Shown one piece after another: positions 33,701 to 45,700 of a DNA stretch of 64,000 nucleotides. How positions within the stretch are numbered: position 1 is the first letter of the stretch; the number at the start of each line of letters is the position of its first letter. Under the pieces are notes generated by a model, which ran no database searches, was not told where the DNA came from, and was given only the letters and a program-made list of their open reading frames with translations. This DNA is from Rutpela maculata (lineage: Eukaryota > Arthropoda > Insecta > Coleoptera > Cerambycidae): the NCBI GenBank assembly GCA_936432065.2, contig OW386293.2, positions 99,159,795-99,223,794 on the forward strand, read 5' to 3'. The position numbers were made by a program, and so were the translations under genes.

Positions 33701-36700
33701 TTTAAAATGCCGTCGAGTTTGCTCAAATATCTTTTTTTTTTCGCTGAGTTATCAAATTTTTAAAATTGTCTGTTCATATCATATCTTTCCCAATACATTT
33801 AATCAGTACGGAAACCCTATGGCCATTATTTAAATTGCAATATCTCGGCGAAAAAAAAAAAGTTATTTGAGCAAACTCAACGGCATTTTAAAGGTGAAGA
33901 CTTGTACTTTAAGATCCTACACGGTTCCTTGAAAAAAAAAAAAAAAAAATTCTCGAAGCTAAATAACCTCAAATATGTAAAAAAAAATGTTTTTTGCACT
34001 TTTAGGTTACGATATCTCAAAATTCTGACGTGATAGAGCAATTCTGAGACCGGATTCAGATTCAGCGCACCGAAAACCTTCAGAAAATTATAGTAGCGTT
34101 TTTGATACAAAAAATTTGCCTAATTTTGTAGGCTTGTGAATCTTACATGATACTTAACTAAGGTCGATGTATAGAATAACCCTTCAAGCAATGAACTTTA
34201 AGCATATAACCCCACCCACCCTCCCCTTTCTCCCCCACCACATTCTTAAACCAACAAACTCCAAATGTGAAAACTCAAACTCATCAACCAACAAACCTGC
34301 AATTTACTAACATTAAATTTAAAAAACCCAAAAATCCTACTCCTATGACCTTAAATCAAAATAACTCTGAGACCCTCAAACTGCACAGCAACAAATCGAG
34401 AACCTCCGAATGCCGTTGACTTTGCTCAAATATTTTTTTTTCGCCGAGATTTTGCAATTTAAATAATGACCATAAGGTTTCCGTACTAATTAAATGTATT
34501 GGGAAAGATATGATATGAACAGACAATTTTAAAAATTCGATCTCAGCGAAAAAAAAAAAAAGTATTTGAGCAAACTCAATGGCATTTTAAAGAGGAAGAT
34601 TTGTACTTTGAGATCCCATACATGGTTTTTCGAGAAAAAAAAATTCGCAAAGCTACATAATTTCAAATACGTCAAAAGACCGTGTTTTTTGCACTTTTAG
34701 GTTAGGATATCTCAAAATCCTGACGTGATAGAGCAAAACTAAAAATAGATTCGAATTCAGCGTCAAAAAATACATAAGATCCAGACAACTTTTTTTATTT
34801 TGTAAACCTGTTATTATTTATTAATTATGGATGTGTAAACAATTTATATCATGCTATATTTATACATTTTCAAACATAAACTATCTGATAAAAACACTTT
34901 TGGGTGTAAACCTGACATTCGCGTGTCTCCTATTGGTATGTACAACATTTCTTATTGAAATTTTCTGGTAATTAATGAAAATCCCTGACTCTTTCAACTA
35001 TTCTTGAAATTCCCTGACTTTTAATAGAAATTTTAAAATCCTCGACTTTCCCCGGTTTTCCCAGACGCTACGAACCTTGCTATGTAAAAATTAACACATC
35101 TATGGAAAGTTCCACTGCTCCCCAAATCATTTTTTATATTACTTTGAGGCTATTACCGGGTGTTTACCTTAGAATTGCGCTGTTTGGTTTTTATGGCGTT
35201 ATACATCCAAGATGGCCGCCATGCAAGACATTTATTCTTTACATCAAGAATAACTCCTTCCAGAGTGCTCATATGCAAAATCTGCATAAAACATTTTCTG
35301 TTCTACATGAGCCAAAGAACAAATTTAGTTCTTCTAATTTTTTTGTATCTTTTACCAATTAAGAGATATGATTCATTATACATGTCACTATCGGTTTAAA
35401 ACCTAATTTAGCCATCGGTTATTTATTAAGGGAAGAAAAATAATGATTCTGCTGCTATTTAATCACAAAAATTTTAATAATAACTAGTATTAATACATAC
35501 AATTTGTAGTAGGACGTAGTAGTTGTATTATAAAATTGGTTCTTAAAATAAATTATGTATTGACAGAAAACAATATTTAATGATATTATTATTCTCTTCA
35601 AAACAATGTATCACCATCTAAGTCATCCGATGAATCTTCATGCCTTGTATGCTCATCACAGTTGTCACACATATCTTCGTCTCCTCCACACACACAGTTC
35701 TGAGCACTTCAGATCGTGGGAAAGACATTTATATGATGGAGTACAGGGCCGGATTGGCAGGAAATATCATACCGGGAAATGGTATCCGGCCACCGGCCCC
35801 CCTACAAGTACTACAAAAAATTAATGATACAGAAAATTAAATACTGGAATATTTTATTTGAGAAACTATATTATACTACTTAGATGTGTAGTTTACACAA
35901 CAAGAAATAAAATTAATCAAAACTAAGATTTAAGTAAAGTAGCTTTGCAAGAAGACTGCTTTTGCAAGACAGTTTGTCTATGTCATTAGAAATGTCCGCC
36001 AGGAAAGCTTTTTCGGTGGCCATAACCATTAATTGATCCAAATGATCTTGTGAAAGACTTGATCTTAATCGATTTTTTATGATTTTTAACTTCTAAAAAT
36101 TTCTTTCACACTCTACTTGAGTTACAGATAGAGTTAATATGTAGTTGCAGGCTATGTGTAAGGCTTTATACGCTGACAACGGCGCAATTTAGATGCAGAA
36201 CATTTTTCATTCTGTCCTTCATTATCTTCTTCTCCTTCGACTTCCTCTTCTGTGTCTTGTTCTTGGTGTTGTCCATATTCAATGCGAGGTTCTTCAATAT
36301 TAAGTTTCAAAACAGGCCATTTTGTTCTGAAATCATTCAGTTCTGATATTAAAGCATCCGAGGTAATATCACTGCGAATTTTTTTTAAAACTTGACATAT
36401 TTTTTGTGAAATCAGAAGATATTTCCAGATTATAATTTTTTGGGTCGCGTGCGGCGAACTAAATCTTCTTGTTCTTTGAACTGTTCCTGAAAAAGCATTT
36501 ATTATAGTGTCAAATATCGTGTTGTAAACATTAATCCTGTACGAATTTTCTGCATTAGTCGCAGGATCATCAAACGCCAGTTCGTCGAACATTTTCTTTG
36601 TTTTCCTGATTCGAACTTCGGGGACAATGGAGGTCGAGGTTGAAGGTTTTTCAGTCTGCAAAGACGACAGTGGGCCAACTGCAACTTCTGTTTCAGATTT

Positions 36701-39700
36701 TTGTAAATAACTCACTTTCTCTGCTCCACCTTTATATTTCCACTTTAAAAACGCAAAGTACTCAACTGAACTTACCGAACTGAATCATTCCACATTCCAC
36801 TCTCTACTACCCCATCTCTACGTTACTTTTCAATGACTTAAAGGTAAAGATGGGTTGTTAAAACGCAAACGTCGCAAACCGCTACTACTGTGACAACAAA
36901 CGATAAGGCCATAGCTAACAGTCAAAGCTCACAGCTTGTTTTGTCGCGGTGAATGTGAATGAAAATTAAAAAGTAGCAGATTGGCCCATCACCCATCTCA
37001 ACTGAGAAGTTCCTGTACTGTCTCGTGTCCACTCAATACTCAATACTCATATTTTCTAAGTTTTGTATTTCTTAAAATATCGTAATTAATCAGCTCAGAA
37101 TTGTTTTATTATTAATGTGCAAGTTTATTTGTTCAAAAGTACCGCAGCGCAGCCATTCATAAACTCACATCAGTTATCAGTTGTCGGCATGTTCCGCATG
37201 TTATAATATAGAAAATTCAGGGACAAAATAAATTTTAATTGCAACAACAGTAATCTGATACTCGGTATGCAAAAGTGTTCTAGGAAACCGAAATGATACA
37301 ATTTTATAAAGGAATAGCAGGTCTGTATTCATTCTGATTCTAATTTTAAATTTTAACAAAAAACGAGAAATTGAAAATTTTGACTACTTGGCCGCTGGCC
37401 ACCGGCCCCGTTAGACCTGCGGCCTACCGGGAACTTCCCGGTTTCCCGGTGGGCCAATCCGGCTCTGGTGGAGTACATTTTCTCTTAACACAAGAGCACC
37501 GAATAAGTTGAAGAACTGTCTCTGGAGCACATGGCAGCATACACATAACAGGAGCATAATGGTCATTTTTTAGTTCCCAGCCGAAGTTTAATGGCGAAGG
37601 CAGATTAGGGTAGGGTTGGTCAGCACGGCACCATTCTATGGTTTGATAACGAACTCTATGAACATATGGTATCAGTGATGCTCTTGTTGGTGGCAAGTTT
37701 TCTCCTTGAGTTTCTTCCTTTGTGAACATCCACCAACTCAGTTCTTCAATGTCTGCTATATTTGTGCCAGGAACATAGACTTGACATATGAACTTTTCTA
37801 TTAATAGTCTATCTGTATCAAGAAAATTTTCCAAGCTTCCAAGTTTGCCTACAGCTTCGAGAATGTCATCATCTGCTTTACTGAAGACTTTCTAAAAGGA
37901 GGTTTTCGCTTTCTTTGCCAAAGTCCCTGTGGTGTGTCTTCAGGATAATGCATGCAAACCTAATAATGCTGAAGTTTTCTTTGAGCCCAGGGAATCGGTT
38001 ACTTTGCTGAGATTGATCATTCTTTGATTTTGGCCAACTCCAATTATAAACATAGTGTTCAGTGGAAGGAACTTATACCACCATAAAGTAAGTATGAAGA
38101 CATCTGTATCAGGTGAGTAAATATGAAGCTGTGTAGCACCGCGACGACAGGCGAACATGGAATGCAAAATTATTTTTGTATCTGCCTCCTCATGATTGCT
38201 TTTCAGTTCATCTGTTTCAATCCCCATTGAACACTGTTTCCCTCCAAGATACAAATAAACACTTGTTTCTTCCAGCTGCACATTGTATTGCTTTCTTGGA
38301 CAAGTAAGCTGTTAACTCATCTTTATACAGACCGAGGTCAAAGGTTACAACAGTTTTTGAATCTGAACCTGCAATGGAGGTTGTCAATGTTTCCAACCTT
38401 TCCATGCACGTGAACTGTGTAGAAGCAGCTGTTGGACTACTATCTATGAAAGGAAGCACAGAAAATCTAATTTTCTTCATTGACTTGTTCACTAATGATT
38501 GATATGCAGACCACGTAGGTACGATAACATTTCTTGAGTAACTTTGATTATCATCTTCATCAGCATTTTCATTTTTGTCATTAATATCGTCAGCTAGACT
38601 GGTAATCTCAGTACATTTGTTAATAACACTAACATTAACTATCATCCATACTAAATCTTCCAGCTGGCTGCAATCCGTCACTTCTTGATTTCTCTTTTTG
38701 TACTCAATCCCATTCTGAATATTAGGCACACTTACTTTCTTGGAACTTGAAATGCTGCAGTGTGAAAGTTCAGTGATAAACTTTGGAATGGTGTTGAGTG
38801 AACGTCGGGACGGTGGCTGTGAGAGTATAATAGATTCATGAGTATCATCCTCAGCTTGTACTTAATACACAGCTATTACTGTGCCATGGAGAGTGTCCTT
38901 ATCATAAGGAGTGTATTCTTGGAAGTCAATATTATGAGCTGCACAGAAAATAAATCTCCCTACAACTAGTTCTTGTGGTATATATATGCCCCTAATTGCT
39001 TCCATACATTTAATAACTTCGCTAGCAATTTGACTTTCCATTCTGAGGACTTTACCATACTCAATAGAAGTTCCTAAACCATGAAGAAACTGAATTAAGA
39101 ATTTGCTTCTGAAATATAGAAATTGCAAACTATATATTCGATATATGGGCAATAAATGTAGTAGATTATTTATTACATTTATTGCAGAGAAACAGGGCAT
39201 TAAATAGGCTAGGCAATAAATGTATACTAATAAATTTGTGTTATGTGGTAAAACTGGCGTGTAACTCTTAAATGGTAAAAGATATGAAAAAATTAATAAG
39301 AACTAAATTTGTTCTTTGGCTCATGTAGAACAGAAAATGTTTTATGCAGATTTTGCGTATGAGCACTCTGGAAGGAGTGATTCTTGATGTAAGGAATAAA
39401 TGTCTCGCATGGCGGCCATCTTGGATGTATAACGCCATAAAAACCAAATAGCGCAATTCTAAGGTAAACACTCGGTACTACACCATGATCTAGCATATAA
39501 TAAAGAGATTCCACATAGTCGCACCTTCCCTTCACAAAAAATCCCACGGAATACATTATGCCCCAGGACTATTAATGTAATATCAAGTTTTGTGTACATA
39601 CTATAAAACATTTATTGTTTTATTTTGTACCAAACCTCATTCACGCCTAAGACCAAAAAGGGTATTACCTTTTGATGTGCAACCCCATATTTAATAAGTT

Positions 39701-42700
39701 GTACTTACCTATCAAAGCTGGTGCTCTTCCAAATAAAATCTACTACAAAATTGCTATTACATTCAATTGGTGCTCCCGCCCCGTTCTTCAGCTCTATTCC
39801 GATATCCTCACCATAGTTGTCTGGAACTTTTATAACATGACCAACGCCAGCCCACGACTTATGCATTTCTCCAACATATCTAAGCCTTAACTCGTCTCCG
39901 TGCATAAGCTTCATATCGCCATCGGTTTTAGCAAGGGTGAAATAAGCAATTGTTTTCTTATTTAGACCTACATCCCAACGCACCTCGATGTTTTCTTGCG
40001 TCTGGGATTCCTTCAGACGTTTGTCGTAATCTGCTTCTAGTTTCACGAGTGGGCCAAAGATGTTTTGGTATTGGTAACCATCTTCGTATCGTAGGAGGAC
40101 CTAAAGGAAGTAAGAAATAAAAAACCAAGAACTATTTTCGAAAGTTGGATGGCTCCGACAACTTTCCCCCAATAAAATAATGTTATTTTTAAAAGTCTAG
40201 GGCAAATTGGGTGAACGTGTTTCTCACTAACCTGTTGAGGTTCTTCATCAACGCCGGGCTTCTCAAGGTCTTGAAACGTCGCATCAACATTTTCCTTCCA
40301 AAGTTCTTCCAGTTTGTTGATCTGCTGGGCAGAGATTTGCCTCGCCCTCAATTGCTCTTGCTCCGATGGAATTTTTACTAACCACGTAAGAAAGCAGCGG
40401 TCTGCTATAAGCGGCTTCCACTGGTCTTGGTCCCAGTTCATATCCTACAGAAATTTGGTAAACTATGTTAAGCATTCTTAAAGAAAAGAAAAAAAAAAAA
40501 GAAAAATTCCATGAATGACCAACTAGTTTCCCAGATTTAGGCCTTATAGATTTTTTTCCTAAAGTTATTGTAGAATTTTTTTTTAAATACCTTTAAGGAA
40601 TTCTGTGCGGCACAAGGCTGTCGACAGAGAAGCACAACAACAGAATCAGCTTTTGCAGGAATAAAACCCAACACAAACACATTACGAACACCACAACTGT
40701 AACACTCTAAGATGGTTTCACCCAAAGGTCCGTCCTTATGTAAAGTTACCTCCTTGTGTTTAGCTCTGACCTAAAAATATAATATAAATTAGTGATGAAA
40801 ATAATTTAAATAATCGACTGTGGTAGCTCTTAATAAAGAACCTTGAAGTTATCTGCCAGAATCTGGACAAAAATTGAGATTGCTCGCATATGAAGTTATA
40901 TTTTCGGTAATTTAACATCTCTGTATATCAAAATCTGATTTTTATTAAAAAAAGAAAAATCATTGACTTAAATAATTTTTTTTTTGATTTTTTATAAATA
41001 AAATTCAAGTAGGTATTTCTTTTTTACATTTTTACCGATTTTTACACATCTATTTTGCTGATTTTTCTACCTATTGGTGTGTATTTATTGTTTCGAAGTC
41101 ATCAATTTCTATTTTATTCATTATAAGCATCATAGCAAATTATTTATGCTATATTTTTTATCATAATTTATACAAATATTACAATGAAAATTTTTTGCTC
41201 AAATAGAAATCCTATTAAATTCGCCCATTTTTAATCACGTGTGCGGAAACAAGCAATCAGACAACATTACACTGATAATTTTTGACTAAATGTAAGTATT
41301 AACCAATCAAGATTTTGCATTTCATGTCATGTGTCAAAATTCATCCAATCCGTAAAAGATTACATCGGTAACACGCATACATGTGGTGTTATCAGCCAAG
41401 GCACAAATGATATGTTCAAATGTCAGATTGAAATTCAACAAATGTGAAATTGAAAATCAATTTAGAAAAATGTTACAAAGATTTGGTAATGTTTCAAACA
41501 ATTCGATTAATCAATTTGTATTAGAAAATACACCCAAAAACACCATTAAAAGTAAAAAGTAAACGTGGAAAATATTTTTAGAATTTTGTTCGATCAGGAA
41601 ATACGAATTGAATGGAGAGTAAAAAATTATCTTACCAAATACACCTCGAACATTGATAAATACTTAAAATTTTGTCATACAGAATGCTTCAAGCGCGTTG
41701 CTTAAAGGTAATAGCCCTCGGCGTACGGCCTCGGGCTATTACCAAGCAACACGCAGTCTCTATGACAAAATTATCTCGGTATTATCAATGCTCTAGGTGC
41801 ATTAAAGGTGATAATGTCCCTAGGGCAATTTTCACTTATGTCATCCAGTTTGACAGCTCAATAATTTATTTTTTGACAATGTCATAATTACGATTTGGCA
41901 CTGCAAATAACGACGAATATAATAATAGAAAAAAACACGCCATATAATACAATTAAAAGCAAAAAATACATTTGGAATACATTTATGGACTTTTGCGGTA
42001 CCAGAAATTATGAATTGTATAAAAATAAATAAAATAAATTGCAAAAAATTTTCTATGCGAATTCCCCTCGAATGTTGATAAATAGCTCAAAATTTTATCA
42101 CAACTTCCTCAAGCACATTGCTTTTAGGTAACATCGTGCTTTTAGGTAAAACGTGCTTTCAGATACTGTGATAAAATTATTTGTATTATCTACGTCCTTG
42201 GCACATTATAGCTGAAAATCTCCCTAGGATAATTATCACTTATGTCATCCAGTTTGACAGTTCAATGATTTATTTTTTGACAATGTCAATTACGATTGGC
42301 ACTGCAAATAACGATTTGATAAATATAATATTAGAAGAAAATACGCGATATGATAAAATTAAAAGTAAAAAGCACATCTGGAATACATTTATGGACTTTT
42401 GCCTCATCAGAAATTATGAATTAGATAAAAATAAATAAAACAAACTGCAAAAAACTTTCTATGTGAATGCCTCTCGAACGTTAATAAATAGCTCATAATT
42501 TTATCACAACAATTTTATCACCAAGCAACGTGCTTTTGGAAACAGTGATAAAATTATTTCGCATTATCAACGTTCTTGGAATATTATAGCTGAAAATGTG
42601 AACATAAACTAGTTATAGGTTATATTTTTCTATCATATGGTTTGTAGTAAGTTTTCTGTAAGAATGTTTCCACTGTTTGTTTTTTGGAATGTTCATTTAT

Positions 42701-45700
42701 TTTACTTTTTTTATAAGAAATGTTTAAAAAAAAGTTTGATATAAATTGTGACTTTATTTAATTTAAAAAAATCTAGTGCTGTACTTTACTTGAACAATAT
42801 CTTGTAAAATACATATAACTTGTATAAAATATGTATGAGAAAATGTTGCTTAAATTACTCAGTTTGTTTATTAATAAAATTAACTGCAAAATTTAATTTT
42901 TGTACACACTTTTATATTTGTTCTGCGATTTTTTGGGTATTATGTATTGTATCATTAGCTACTTGTTTTCATTCTGGTGGTTTACATATTAGTCATCTTC
43001 ACTAATCGAATTCATTATTTATGGCGGCAGAAATATTTTCTTTCCTCTTTCTTGTAATATAACAATTTCATTTTTTCATGTGATTTGTTCAGGTTAGATA
43101 TTGGTTTTTATTTTGCCATTTAATTATTAACAATTGTCAGCGCCGCAGGTAGTATTAGCATCGCCGACAAAGAAGGAGTTGGGTGCGGGGGTGTCCACCG
43201 CCTTTTTTCCACAAAATAACTATTATAACTGACATTTTTGACGTAGCCGTAGGCAGCTTTTAACCTCTCGTAATGTGACAAGGGTCCCATATCGAATTGC
43301 AGCCTTTCCAGGTATAAAATACTAGCAGTGGGTGTTTCTCCAGGCTAAAGAGAATTTTTCAATAATTTTACGAAAATAATAAATGGCAAAATAAAAATCA
43401 ATAACTAACCTGAACAAAACACATGAAAAAATGAAATTATTATATTACAAGAAAGAGGAAGGAAAATATTATTTCTGCTGTCAAATCAAACCTGAATTAG
43501 TAAAAAAATACATTCATCGGTAAAAAAAATTCAGTGGGTCCAGGAGTTGAACCCGGGACCCTCTCGCATCCCAAGTGAGAACCTTACACACCGAGCTATT
43601 CCACTTCACTCCATCTTGCACTCACTTTCCACCCACCCACCGGTCTGGCGTTTTTTTTATTCACTTGAAATATTTTCAACTTTGATATCCCAAAGTGCCA
43701 GACTGATTATAATAATGTAATTTTATTAATTTTTATTCACCCTTTAACAATCTAGGGGCGCAAAAGCCACCCCCGGACGGTTTCCAGACTTCCGATTATC
43801 TTTTTGTTACGCTACAAGGGACAGATTTTGAAAGTTCTAGCCTGATTAAAAATGACGTAACCAAACCGTTGCTAGCTCTTGGACTATCAATAATAATGGA
43901 CACTTCTATTTCACCATAACGGAGAAGAATTTCTCTCGGACAGAGCCAACTTTGTGTTGAGCGTTACGTCGATTGGACAGGCTAGGCATGAAGATAAAGG
44001 TGAATGGCTCTATACCTTTATTTATAATAACTCACTCGTTATAACTCAAGCTATTTGTTCATGGGTACTATTAATTGTTCAAAAGCAGTTCATTAATTAG
44101 TATATAACCTAATAAGAGTAGATGAAGTAAATTATTTCTTTGTTTGCTACGTGTAAAATAAACATAATTATATTATGTAAAATATGGTCTGTCAAATGTC
44201 AATTTCTAATAAATGCTGTGACTTGTCAAAGTTCTTTTCCTGGGTACCTAGTGATTTAAAGATTTTTATTTATATTTTGTTATTTTTTACTTCAAAAATT
44301 TCAGATCACCTCATTAATTTTTGGAGAGAAGGTCCTCTTAAACAACAATGCAAGATGGATTGTTGTTTATGAGGATGTTGTGATATGCAAATTTTGAGAT
44401 CTTTACGACCCTGGTCATTCACACTTTCAACAATTAGAAATAAGGTTTCTCCTGACAATTCAAAAAAATTGGTGCATATTTTTTAAAAGTTGAAGATTTT
44501 AATAATTCAGAAGAATATTACTCATTATATTTTCACTTTTTTGGACAATTAATAAACAATAATGTAAAATTTGTCTTAAATTTAAAATGAATAATTTATC
44601 GTCCGAACGAACTACCACTCCAAATCATTGAAGCTGTATTAATAATAAAATTCAAATACTAGTTGTAATTAAGAACTTTAATTAAAATTCAGCTAAATGA
44701 CATACCAACTTCATTTTTTTAGAAAATCAACAAAAAATTCGAGTTAAAAACTAACCAGGTGTTGACAACACAGTTGTTCTGTATTTCTGCTTTTAGTACT
44801 TTTACCTGTAAAACTTGTTTAAATTCAACCAATCTGAGGCTAAGTGCAAAAATCACGATTTGCAAGTTTCATATAGACGTGAAAAAATAAATTATTTTAT
44901 AATCAAGGTGTTAACATAACTTCTACTTTTTTCAAATGCAACACTTAGTAACCCGATTTATATGGTAATGATGTGCAAAAATAGAATTATGTATTCAAAT
45001 CAAATTCAAATCAAAATATAGACATTCATTTAAAATGCAATATTGTGTAAAAATACGAAATACATGAAGGTAAAACTGTGGGCACTTGACATCAAAGGTC
45101 TCACTCTCATTGTATGTGTTTATAACCTCTATTTTCATTTATACATTAGAGTTTTTCTTAAATACATTAAAATAAAAAAGTACAAAAAGGTTAGAAAATG
45201 TAATTTCTTGTTTAAATCTTAATCCCTTCTAATAAAACTTCTGTGAAATGTCTCATAGAATTCTGATGTGCACATTTTATAACTAAAAAAGTAACCAAAA
45301 ACATACTGACACAATTTGTTTTCCGCACATTTACGTAAGTACGTATGCTTTTGAGAAAAGGATAAAGGAAGTTCTATAAGTTATCTGTTATAAATTATAT
45401 ATTTGTTAAGTACAAAACTAGCAACAAGCCAATCTCTTTGAAGTCAAAACATTGTCACAAAAATGACAATTGTCTTGAGTTTTCTTCAATACATTTCGGA
45501 GTATATGAATAAAATGCTGCATTTAACACATTAAACACAGTAAAATTATGTCTGGTCACAACAACCTAATGCCAACGTCTTTTAAATATACCTACTTGAG
45601 CTGTTTCAGATACATAATGTATTTAACCCATTGTTGCGTGGTGAATATCCAGTGAAACCATTACATGTACGCAAAAATGAACTTTGGCAAATAAATAATA

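Larger units (their letters stand above)
35598..39200 (-). pseudogene. Decayed gene with HEEADT/SPDTDV motifs and C-terminal CXC domain, split by a hAT element
   Basis: Minus-strand pieces in order: 39200-38862 (HGLGTSIEYGK...FIFCAAHNIDF); an in-frame stop, then open frame through 38729-38217 (FSVLPFID, VVTFDLGLYKDELTAYLSKKA); a one-base shift near 38290; 38281-37940 (SNHEEADTKIILHSMFA and IYSPDTDVFIL); then 37834-37424 (KADDDILEAVGKLG upstream, ELSWWMFTKEE, LPPTRASLIPYVHR, LPSPLNFGWEL, LIRCSCVKRKC). The last exon-like piece continues beyond the hAT insert with more cysteines (KCSELCVCGGDEDMCDNC) to a stop at 35598. The motif set is that of a large arthropod/cnidarian family usually annotated as uncharacterised and often linked to mobile DNA. 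The acidic SPDTDV region resembles nuclease (PIN/FEN-like) active sites, which is an inference. Only the C-terminal part is present, and it is broken. Confidence 0.75.
35154..39477. mobile_element. Candidate 4.3-kb DNA element with about 213-bp inverted ends carrying a PIN/CXC-like gene
   Basis: 35154-35365 and 39264-39477 are inverted copies, about 90% identical by eye, sharing TTTATGGCGTTATACATCCA and CATAAAACATTTTCTGTTCT. Between them lies one decayed gene (39200 down to 35598, minus strand), itself split by a hAT element. I find no clear target duplication, so the boundary is approximate. A chance pair of dispersed repeats is the alternative. Confidence 0.55.

Noticed and set aside
43534..43604. 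Functional proline tRNA
   Set aside because: Stem mismatches and no matching acceptor arm; more likely a SINE remnant.
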